DNA of 64,000 bases, taken from the NCBI RefSeq assembly GCF_003853645.1, contig NZ_QTPO01000043.1:1-64000 (forward strand), written 5' to 3'. This DNA comes from Burkholderia sp. Bp9143. Its GTDB lineage: Bacteria > Pseudomonadota > Gammaproteobacteria > Burkholderiales > Burkholderiaceae. This document shows positions 54,601-64,000 of this stretch, piece after piece (positions within the stretch are counted from its first letter, which is position 1; every line of letters starts with the position of its first letter). The notes below the pieces were generated by a model, which had not been told where the DNA came from, did no database searches, and saw only the letters and a list, made by a program, of their open reading frames with translations. A program made the position numbers and the translations under genes.

Positions 54601-55668
54601 ATGTCCGCGACCCCTCTCGCCGCTTCCGCCCCGCTCGACGCGCCCTACACGCGTGGCGCCGAACTACCCGCGCTGCTCAAATCGCGCATCCTGATCCTTG
54701 ACGGCGCGATGGGCACGATGATCCAGCGCTACAAGCTCGACGAGGCCGCGTATCGCGGCGAGCGTTTCAAGGACTTCCCGCGCGACATCAAGGGCAACAA
54801 CGAGCTGCTGTCGCTCACGCAGCCGCAGATCATCAGCGAGATCCACGACCAGTACTTCGCGGCCGGCGCGGACATCGTCGAAACCAACACGTTCGGCGCG
54901 ACGACGGTTGCGCAGTCCGACTACGGGATGGAAGACCTCGTCGTCGAGATGAACGTCGAATCGGCGCGGCTCGCGCGCGAATCGGCCGCCCGCTACGCGA
55001 CGCCCGACAAACCGCGCTTCGTCGCGGGCGCGATCGGACCGACGCCGAAGACGGCGAGCATCTCGCCGGACGTCAACGACCCGGGCGCGCGCAACGTCAC
55101 GTTCGACGAACTGCGCGACGCGTATTACCAGCAGGCGAAGGCGCTGCTCGACGGCGGCGTCGACCTGTTCCTCGTCGAGACGATCTTCGACACGCTGAAC
55201 GCGAAGGCCGCCCTGTTCGCGCTCGATGAACTGTTCGAGGACACCGGCGAGCGCCTGCCGATCATGATCTCGGGCACCGTGACCGACGCATCGGGCCGCA
55301 TCCTGTCGGGCCAGACGGTCGAGGCGTTCTGGAATTCGCTGCGCCACGCGAAGCCGCTCACGTTCGGCCTGAACTGCGCGCTCGGCGCGGCACTGATGCG
55401 CCCGTACATCGCCGAGCTCGCGAAGCTGTGCGACACCTACGTGTCGTGCTACCCGAACGCGGGCCTGCCGAACCCGATGAGCGACACCGGCTTCGACGAG
55501 ACGCCGGACGTCACGTCGGGCCTCTTGAAGGAATTCGCGCAGGCCGGGCTCGTGAACCTCGCCGGCGGGTGCTGCGGCACGACGCCCGAGCACATCGCCG
55601 AGATCGCGAAGGCGCTCGCCGACGTGAAACCGCGCCGCTGGCCGAGCCAGTACAGCGACGCCGCCTGA
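54601..55668 (+). CDS. Methionine synthase, homocysteine-binding part (split MetH)
   Basis: 355 aa. Only the N-terminal homocysteine S-methyltransferase barrel: GAMGTMIQRYKL, EIHDQYFAAGADIVETNTFGATT, and zinc cysteines in FGLNCALGAAL and AGGCCGTTPEH. The folate, cobalamin and activation domains are on the next gene, 47 bp downstream. In most bacteria these form one ~1,230-residue MetH. Makes methionine from homocysteine together with the second subunit. Confidence 0.93.
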   Translation: MSATPLAASAPLDAPYTRGAELPALLKSRILILDGAMGTMIQRYKLDEAAYRGERFKDFPRDIKGNNELLSLTQPQIISEIHDQYFAAGADIVETNTFGATTVAQSDYGMEDLVVEMNVESARLARESAARYATPDKPRFVAGAIGPTPKTASISPDVNDPGARNVTFDELRDAYYQQAKALLDGGVDLFLVETIFDTLNAKAALFALDELFEDTGERLPIMISGTVTDASGRILSGQTVEAFWNSLRHAKPLTFGLNCALGAALMRPYIAELAKLCDTYVSCYPNAGLPNPMSDTGFDETPDVTSGLLKEFAQAGLVNLAGGCCGTTPEHIAEIAKALADVKPRRWPSQYSDAA

Positions 55669-55715
55669 CCCGACCGCCTCAACGCCCGCCCTACCTCACA
55701 CGAATTCGCACCGCC

Positions 55716-58433
<2,718 letters not shown>

Positions 58434-58473
58434 CCCGGGAGCGGCGGCCCACCGCCCTTTTGATCAGACAAAA

Positions 58474-58502
58474 GAAAAAAGCCCGCATCGCGCGGGCTTT
58501 TT
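58474..58502. terminator. Intrinsic terminator of metH
   Basis: AAAAAAGCCCGC-ATC-GCGCGGGCTTTTT; GC stem with flanking A and T runs, works in both directions (also for the convergent DUF1840 gene). Confidence 0.88.
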
Positions 58503-58549
58503 CATTTGCCTTTGCAACCTTGCGATCTGCGTCAGGCGGGCAACGAAGC

Positions 58550-58873
58550 TCAAAAGCCCCAGTGCACGTCGGCCTCACCGGCCTTCGCTTCGCGCAGCAT
58601 CGTGAGGAACGGTGCGACGCGCTGCGCCAGGCTCGGCGGCACTTCGTGGTGCGCGTGGTCGGCTTCGTCCTCGTGGAAATGGCCGGCGTGCTCGGCACGC
58701 TCCTGCTTCGCCTGCGCAACCGCACCTTCCAGCTTCGCGATCGCGTGGTCCAGTTCGTCGTGCGTAATGACCCCGCGTTCGCCCAGCTGCTTGCCGACGA
58801 GGCCCAGCACGTATACGGCGAAATCCTTCAGCACGTCGAGATCCTGTGCCGCCTTGCTCTTGAACGTAATCAT
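58550..58873 (-). CDS. DUF1840 protein
   Basis: 107 aa from ATG 58873 (GGGAAT upstream). MITFKSKAAQDLDVLKDFAVYVLGLVGKQLGERGVITHDELDHAIAKLEGAVAQ is the DUF1840 family. It has a histidine/acid patch (HAGHFHEDEADHAHHE) that might bind metal. Small beta-proteobacterial protein of unknown function; convergent with metH. Confidence 0.82.
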   Translation of the reverse strand: MITFKSKAAQDLDVLKDFAVYVLGLVGKQLGERGVITHDELDHAIAKLEGAVAQAKQERAEHAGHFHEDEADHAHHEVPPSLAQRVAPFLTMLREAKAGEADVHWGF

Positions 58874-59073
58874 GACAATTCCCTTTTCATCTTGTTGTGC
58901 CCGCGCGGCGCGGTTGGGGAACGCCGGCAGGCCGGCGTCCGGCCTCGCGGACGCGGGGCGCCTGAGCGGCATATTAGCACCTGTTAAAATTCTGCGATCC
59001 CTGAAACGCGCGCTTAAAAAGCGCGCCGGCCGGCCGGCGTTTCCGGCCGCCACCAACGAAGCCTTCTACCAGC

Positions 59074-60855
59074 ATGCTGCCAGCACACAAACAGACCCTC
59101 GAAGCCCTGCTCGCGGATAGCGTCACGCAGGTCGCACACGCGCTGAAAGGCGCCGACGCAGCGTTCGTCGCCCCGGCCATCACGCTGGAGCGCCCGAAGG
59201 TCGCCGCCCATGGCGACGTCGCGTGCAACGTCGCCATGCAGCTCGCCAAGCCGCTCGGCACGAACCCGCGCCAGCTTGCCGAGCAGATCGTCGCCGCGCT
59301 CACGGCCCAGCCGGCCGCGCAAGGGCTCGTCGACGCAGCCGAAATCGCCGGTCCCGGCTTCATCAACCTGCGGCTGACGGCCGCCGCGAAGCAGGCGGTG
59401 ATCGCCGCCGTGTTCGGCCAGGGCAGCGCGTTCGGCACGTCGGATCGCGAAAAGGGCAAGCAGGTGCTGCTCGAGTTCGTGTCGGCCAACCCGACCGGCC
59501 CGCTGCACGTCGGCCACGGCCGCCAGGCGGCGCTCGGCGACGTGCTCGCGAACGTGATCGCGAGCCAGGGCTACGCGGTGCACCGCGAGTTCTACTACAA
59601 CGACGCCGGCGTGCAGATCGGCAACCTCGCGATCTCGACGCAGGCGCGTGCGCGCGGCCTGAAGCCGGGCGACGCGGGCTGGCCGGAAGCCGCGTACAAC
59701 GGCGAATACATCGCCGACATCGCACGCGACTACCTGAACCGCGAGACGGTCGCCGCGAAGGACGGCGAGCCGGTCACCGGCGCGGGCGACATCGAGGATC
59801 TCGACGCGATCCGCAAGTTCGCGGTCGCGTACCTGCGTCACGAGCAGGACATGGACCTGCAGGCGTTCGGCGTGAAATTCGACCAGTACTACCTCGAGTC
59901 GTCGCTGTACAGCGAAGGCCGGGTCGAGAAGACGGTCGACGCGCTGATCAAGGCCGGCATGACCTACGAGCAGGACGGCGCGCTGTGGCTGCGCACGACC
60001 GACGAAGGCGACGACAAGGATCGCGTGATGCGCAAGTCGGACGGCACGTACACGTACTTCGTGCCGGACGTCGCGTACCACGTGACGAAATGGGAGCGCG
60101 GCTTCACGCAGGTGATCAACATCCAGGGCTCGGACCACCACGGCACGATCGCGCGGGTGCGCGCGGGCCTGCAGGGCCTGCACATCGGCATCCCGAAGGG
60201 CTATCCCGACTACGTGCTGCACAAGATGGTCACCGTGATGCGCGACGGCCAGGAAGTGAAGCTGTCGAAACGCGCGGGCAGCTACGTGACGGTGCGCGAC
60301 CTGATCGAATGGTCAGGCGGCGCGGTGCCGGGCCAGGAAGCGGCACCCGACCTGATCGACGAGGCGACCATCACGCGCGGCCGCGACGCGGTGCGTTTCT
60401 TCCTGATCTCCCGCAAGGCCGACACCGAATTCGTGTTCGACATCGACCTCGCGCTGAAACAGAACGACGAGAACCCGGTCTATTACGTGCAGTACGCGCA
60501 TGCGCGGATCTGCTCGGTGCTCAACGAACTGAAGTCGCGCTACAACGTCGAGGCCGCGCAACTGCCGGGCGCCGATCTGTCGCAGCTGACGAGCCCGCAA
60601 GCCGTGTCGCTGATGCAGAAGCTCGCCGAGTATCCGGACATGCTCACGCATGCGGCGAACGAACTGGCGCCGCACGCGGTCGCGTTCTACCTGCGCGATC
60701 TCGCTGGTGAATTCCACTCGTTCTACAATGCGGAGCGCGTGCTGGTCGACGACGAAGCGCCGCGCAACGCGCGCGCCGCGCTCCTCGCCGCGACCCGGCA
60801 GGTGCTCGAGAATGGTCTGGCGGTGCTCGGCGTGTCCGCGCCCGCCAAGATGTAA
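59074..60855 (+). CDS. Arginyl-tRNA synthetase
   Basis: 593 aa, normal length. N-terminal Add1 domain, HIGH-like motif in NPTGPLHVGHGRQA, catalytic SDHHGTIARV, KMSKS-like EVKLSKRAGSYVT, and the C-terminal anticodon-binding helical domain. A GC hairpin (GCGCGCTT/AAGCGCGC) lies in its leader at about 59,009. Charges tRNA-Arg. Followed by the SPOR-protein gene. Confidence 0.95.
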   Translation: MLPAHKQTLEALLADSVTQVAHALKGADAAFVAPAITLERPKVAAHGDVACNVAMQLAKPLGTNPRQLAEQIVAALTAQPAAQGLVDAAEIAGPGFINLRLTAAAKQAVIAAVFGQGSAFGTSDREKGKQVLLEFVSANPTGPLHVGHGRQAALGDVLANVIASQGYAVHREFYYNDAGVQIGNLAISTQARARGLKPGDAGWPEAAYNGEYIADIARDYLNRETVAAKDGEPVTGAGDIEDLDAIRKFAVAYLRHEQDMDLQAFGVKFDQYYLESSLYSEGRVEKTVDALIKAGMTYEQDGALWLRTTDEGDDKDRVMRKSDGTYTYFVPDVAYHVTKWERGFTQVINIQGSDHHGTIARVRAGLQGLHIGIPKGYPDYVLHKMVTVMRDGQEVKLSKRAGSYVTVRDLIEWSGGAVPGQEAAPDLIDEATITRGRDAVRFFLISRKADTEFVFDIDLALKQNDENPVYYVQYAHARICSVLNELKSRYNVEAAQLPGADLSQLTSPQAVSLMQKLAEYPDMLTHAANELAPHAVAFYLRDLAGEFHSFYNAERVLVDDEAPRNARAALLAATRQVLENGLAVLGVSAPAKM

Positions 60856-60953
60856 GCGGCCCGGACCGGGCAGCGAATGGTCGCGGCAGGAGCGCCTGCC
60901 TTCGGGTGCCCGCCGCGGCCTTTTCACGATTCTTTTTGCAGGTGACTCAAGCA

Positions 60954-61856
60954 ATGGCACAACCACGCCGAACTTCGAAGCAATCGAAACAAGCCGGAGG
61001 GACATTTCTTGGAATCGTGCTGGGCCTGATCGTCGGCCTCGCGATCGCGGTGGTGGTGGCGCTCTACATCACGCGTTCGCCGTCGCCGTTCGTGTCGAAG
61101 GTCGCGCCGCCGCCGGCCGACACCGGCGCGAGCCAGCCGCAGCAGTTCGACCCGAACCGCGCGCTGCAGGGCAAGACGCCCGGCCAGCCGGTGCCGCAGG
61201 CCGCGCAGCCCGCGCCGCCCAACACCGCGCCCGGCCAGGCCGCGAACCAGACCCAGGGCGGCCTGCTGCCCGAACCGCAGATCGTCGAAGTGCCGCCGTC
61301 GGGCAACACGAACGGCTCCGGCAGCGCCAGCGGCTCGAGCAACACCACCGCATCGAACAACACGTCGTCGGGCAACGGCGTCGCCGTCGCGCCGAAGCCG
61401 GCCGACAACACGCCGCCGCCGAAGAAGACGCAACAGGCGCAGCAACAACAGCAGCAAGGCGGCGAGGACGACCTCGCGCGCTTCGCCGCGCAGAAGCAGG
61501 CGCAGCAGGCCGCCGCGCAGAAACAGCAGCAACAGCAACTGGCCGCGAACACGCCGAAGCCGGCGCCGTCCGCGACGTCCGCCGCGGCAGCGAAGCCGCC
61601 GACCGCGAACGACGCGAACACCGGCTACTTCCTGCAGGTCGGCGCGTACAAGACGGAAGGCGACGCCGAGCAGCAGCGCGCGCGCCTGGGCTTCCAGGGC
61701 TTCGAGTCGAAGGTGTCGAAGCGCGATGTCAGCGGCGTGACCTATTTCCGCGTGCGCGTCGGCCCGTTCTCGAAATTCGAGGATATGAACTCGGCCCGTC
61801 AGCGCCTGTCCGATGCAGGTGTCGACACGGCGGTGATCCGCTTCACGAAGCAGTAA
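60954..61856 (+). CDS. SPOR-domain protein (FtsN-like)
   Basis: 300 aa. Short basic cytoplasmic start, one membrane helix (FLGIVLGLIVGLAIAVVVALYI), a long Gln/Pro/Ala-rich periplasmic linker, and a C-terminal SPOR domain (TGYFLQVGAYKTEGDAEQQRARLGFQGFESKVSKRDVSGVTYFRVRVGPF). SPOR binds denuded septal peptidoglycan; the argS-spor-dsbA order is usual in beta-proteobacteria. Likely a division or envelope protein. Confidence 0.88.
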   Translation: MAQPRRTSKQSKQAGGTFLGIVLGLIVGLAIAVVVALYITRSPSPFVSKVAPPPADTGASQPQQFDPNRALQGKTPGQPVPQAAQPAPPNTAPGQAANQTQGGLLPEPQIVEVPPSGNTNGSGSASGSSNTTASNNTSSGNGVAVAPKPADNTPPPKKTQQAQQQQQQGGEDDLARFAAQKQAQQAAAQKQQQQQLAANTPKPAPSATSAAAAKPPTANDANTGYFLQVGAYKTEGDAEQQRARLGFQGFESKVSKRDVSGVTYFRVRVGPFSKFEDMNSARQRLSDAGVDTAVIRFTKQ

Positions 61857-61927
61857 GCAAACCGGCCGCGCCCACGCAGAACCCGTTACGTTTCGTAACC
61901 CCGAGCAACTGATTCGACGTCTACAAC

Positions 61928-62569
61928 ATGAAAAAACTGCTTAGCACGCTCCTTCTGTCCCTGGGCCTGGCCGCTGCCGGCTTCGCCCAGGCTTCGCCCG
62001 CCGCACCGGTGTCCGGCAAGGACTTCGAGGTGATGAAGTCGCCGCAGCCGGTGTCCGCACCGGCCGGCAAGGTCGAGGTCATCGAGTTCTTCTGGTACGG
62101 CTGCCCGCACTGCTACGAATTCGAGCCGACCGTCGAGGCCTGGGTGAAGAAGCAGGGCAACAACATCGACTTCAAGCGCGTGCCGGTCGCGTTCCGCGAC
62201 GATTTCGTCCCGCACTCGAAGCTGTTCTACGCGGTGTCGGCGCTCGGCATCTCGGAGAAGGTCACGCCGGCGATCTTCAACGCGATCCACAAGCAGAAGA
62301 ACTACCTGCTGACGCCGCAGGCGCAGGCCGACTTCCTGGCGACGCAAGGCGTCGACAAGAAGCAGTTCATGGACGCGTACAACTCGTTCAGCGTGCAGGG
62401 CCAGGTCAAGCAGTCGGCCGAGCTGCTGAAGAACTACGCGATCGACGGCGTGCCGACGATCGTCGTCCAGGGCAAGTACAAGACGGGCCCGGCTTACACG
62501 AACAGCATCCCGGGCACCGCTCAAGTGCTCGACTACCTCGTGAAGCAGGTTCAGGACAAGAAGCTCTGA
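61928..62569 (+). CDS. Thiol:disulfide interchange protein DsbA
   Basis: 213 aa with a signal peptide (LLSTLLLSLGLAAAGFAQA). Active site CPHC within EFFWYGCPHCYEFEP and cis-Pro in DGVPTIVV; helical insertion between. Introduces disulfide bonds into exported proteins in the periplasm; reoxidised by DsbB. Follows the SPOR gene by 71 bp. Confidence 0.93.
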   Translation: MKKLLSTLLLSLGLAAAGFAQASPAAPVSGKDFEVMKSPQPVSAPAGKVEVIEFFWYGCPHCYEFEPTVEAWVKKQGNNIDFKRVPVAFRDDFVPHSKLFYAVSALGISEKVTPAIFNAIHKQKNYLLTPQAQADFLATQGVDKKQFMDAYNSFSVQGQVKQSAELLKNYAIDGVPTIVVQGKYKTGPAYTNSIPGTAQVLDYLVKQVQDKKL

Positions 62570-62588
62570 TCCCCGTCCGCGCGCCGGC

Positions 62589-63362
62589 ATGACTACTCCG
62601 TTGAAGGTCTTCATCACCGGCGCGTCGAGCGGCCTCGGCCTCGCGATGGCCGAGGAATACGCCCGCCAGGGCGCCACGCTCGCACTCGTCGCGCGCCGCA
62701 CCGATGCCCTCGATGCGTTCGCGCGACGCTTCCCCAAGCTGTCCGTCTCCGTCTATTCCGCCGACGTGCGCGACGCCGATGCGCTGGCCACGGCCGCTGC
62801 GTCGTTCATCGCCGCGCACGGCTGCCCCGACGTCGTGATCGCGAACGCGGGCATCAGCCAGGGCGCCGTCACGGGCCAGGGCGATCTCGCCACGTTCCGC
62901 AACGTGATGGACATCAACTACTACGGGATGGTCGCGACGTTCGAGCCGTTCGTCGGCCCGATGACGGCCGCGCGCCACGGCACGCTGGTCGGCGTCGCGA
63001 GCGTCGCCGGCGTGCGCGGCCTGCCCGGCTCCGGCGCGTACAGCGCGTCCAAATCGGCCGCGATCAAGTATCTCGAGGCGCTGCGCGTCGAGCTGCGCCC
63101 GGCCGGCGTCGGCGTCGTGACGATCGCGCCCGGCTATATCCGCACGCCGATGACCGCGCACAACCCGTACCGGATGCCGTTCCTGATGGACGCCGACCGC
63201 TTCGCGGCCCGCGCCGCGCGCGCGATCGCGCGGCAGCACGCGTTCCGCGTGATTCCGTGGCAGATGGGTGTCGTCGCGAAGGTGCTGCACGTGCTGCCGC
63301 GCTGGCTCTACGACCGCCTGTTCGAGAAGGCGCCCCGCAAGCCGAAGGCCGGCGCGCACTGA
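62589..63362 (+). CDS. Short-chain dehydrogenase/reductase
   Basis: 257 aa. Cofactor motif TGASSGLGLAMA, NAG in VIANAGIS, Ser-Tyr-Lys triad with Y-S-A-S-K in GAYSASKSAAIKYLEAL. Long C-terminal tail with a possible membrane-associated helix (VAKVLHVLPRWLYDRLFEKAP). NAD(P)H oxidoreductase of unknown substrate; it follows dsbA closely (19 bp) but the link may be only positional. Confidence 0.87.
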   Translation: MTTPLKVFITGASSGLGLAMAEEYARQGATLALVARRTDALDAFARRFPKLSVSVYSADVRDADALATAAASFIAAHGCPDVVIANAGISQGAVTGQGDLATFRNVMDINYYGMVATFEPFVGPMTAARHGTLVGVASVAGVRGLPGSGAYSASKSAAIKYLEALRVELRPAGVGVVTIAPGYIRTPMTAHNPYRMPFLMDADRFAARAARAIARQHAFRVIPWQMGVVAKVLHVLPRWLYDRLFEKAPRKPKAGAH

Positions 63363-63930
63363 GTGCATCGGGTGTCCGGCGCGCCGTTCGCGCCGTTCGC
63401 GCCGGGCCGAGCCGGGCCGATGCGGCGTCGGCGTCGCGGTTCCCGCCAGCACCGCTCGCGCGGCTTCCTCCCCCGGCCGTACCACTCGTCGGCCGACGAT
63501 ACCGCGATCCCGTCGATCCCGTCGATCCCGTCGATCCCGTCGATCCCGTCGATCCCGTCGATCCCGTCGATCCCGTCGATCCCGCTGATCCCGCTGATCC
63601 CGCTGATCCCGCTGATCCCGCTGATTCGCGCTGATCCCGCTGATCCCGCTGATCCCGCTGATTCGCGCTGATTCGCAGGTTCCCCGCCGCCTTCGCAGCA
63701 GCCCGTCGTTCGCCGCCGCACGAGCCCGTCCCCTGCCGCCGCGCCGTTCCAGCACGCATTCCGTCGCGAACGCAGCCGTTTTTCGCTCAATTCCCCGCGT
63801 TCCGGCGCCTTTATTCACGCGTGGTGCGCTTTGACGGTATGCTATCCGCCAGCCGCGCCGGCCCCGCCTTACCGGGCCGCGCCCGCATTCCGACACTCAG
63901 CAAAAAATCACAAGCCACGTGGGAGAACCC
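63363..63930. other. Intergenic region with minisatellite
   Basis: 568 bp without a supportable gene. Most of the middle is the 9-bp repeat array at 63505-63679; long open frames across it arise only because the period is a multiple of three. The last part should hold the promoter of the gene at 63931. Confidence 0.6.
63505..63679 (+). repeat. GATC-rich 9-bp minisatellite
   Basis: Eight exact copies of CGATCCCGT (63505-63576) pass into variants of TGATCCCGC and TGATTCGCGC up to 63679. Nearly every unit carries GATC, giving one such site about every 9 bp. Arrays like this change copy number easily by slippage. Confidence 0.9.
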
Positions 63931-64000
63931 ATGCACGTCAAGCTGTTCGCCGCGGCCGCGGTCGCCGCCGCCCTCGCCGCCCCCGGCCTCGCCGCAGCCA
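63931..64000 (+). CDS. Start of a secreted protein (cut by window end)
   Basis: ATG with GGGAG upstream. The visible 23 residues (MHVKLFAAAAVAAALAAPGL, then AAA) form a signal peptide. The product cannot be identified. Confidence 0.6.
   Translation, partial: MHVKLFAAAAVAAALAAPGLAAA

Noticed and set aside
63308..63896. Frames translating the 9-bp repeat into SGI, DGI, DPV or IPS repeats on both strands
   Set aside because: A 9-bp repeat keeps every frame open; no ribosome site or conserved domain supports a protein.

Overview
The window looks like a stretch of a Burkholderia (probably Burkholderia cepacia complex) primary chromosome. This is inferred from the very GC-rich coding, a methionine synthase split into two genes, a PhaM granule protein, DUF3567/DUF1840/DUF2917 markers, a BirA without DNA-binding domain and a DctB/DctD/DctA set. 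No ribosomal RNA, tRNA or CRISPR array was seen.

Positions 1 to about 5,109 are different: visibly lower GC, small uncommon genes, almost no housekeeping function. This is the right part of an island that ends abruptly inside comM (yifB); only the last ~200 codons of comM follow, so comM is broken and the other half lies left of the window. The island carries a HTH/zinc-ribbon gene pair, a four-gene operon with an intact HAD phosphatase-like protein and a paralogue that has lost its catalytic residues, a phased-repeat region before an XRE regulator, an unrecognised protein, and a strongly folded element near the right boundary.

From 5.7 to 64 kb is ordinary core genome. 6.0-7.3 kb: lipoprotein and TlpA-like thioredoxin. 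7.4-14.5 kb: carboxylate uptake (dctA-dctB-dctD with a candidate sigma-54 promoter; actP-yjcH). 14.7-21.7 kb: a beta-oxidation-type operon (bifunctional hydratase/dehydrogenase, two acyl-CoA dehydrogenases, class III CoA-transferase) with a divergent LysR regulator, possibly for dicarboxylic acids. 21.8-26.5 kb: gamma-glutamyltransferase and a taurine-type ABC importer. 27-36 kb: lipoate synthesis (lipB-lipA), YbeD, D-amino-acid transaminase, PBP5-type carboxypeptidase, hydrolase, thioredoxin-like ferredoxin. 35-40 kb: VanZ protein plus an MCE-type lipid ABC transporter in a four-gene overlapping operon. 40-46 kb: 5'-nucleotidase, Sel1 protein, birA-coaX, rfaE2. 46-53 kb: diiron protein, patatin, phaM, crotonase, FAH-family hydrolase with divergent IclR regulator. 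53-58.5 kb: DUF3108 protein, DUF3567 gene with a highly structured leader, split metH. 58.5-64 kb: DUF1840, argS, SPOR protein, dsbA, SDR, a GATC-rich 9-bp minisatellite and the start of a secreted protein.

Best candidates for undescribed biology are the structured DUF3567 leader (53989-54103), the active/inactive HAD gene pair in the island, and the folded element at the island's right edge. All calls come from reading the sequence; no database search was possible.
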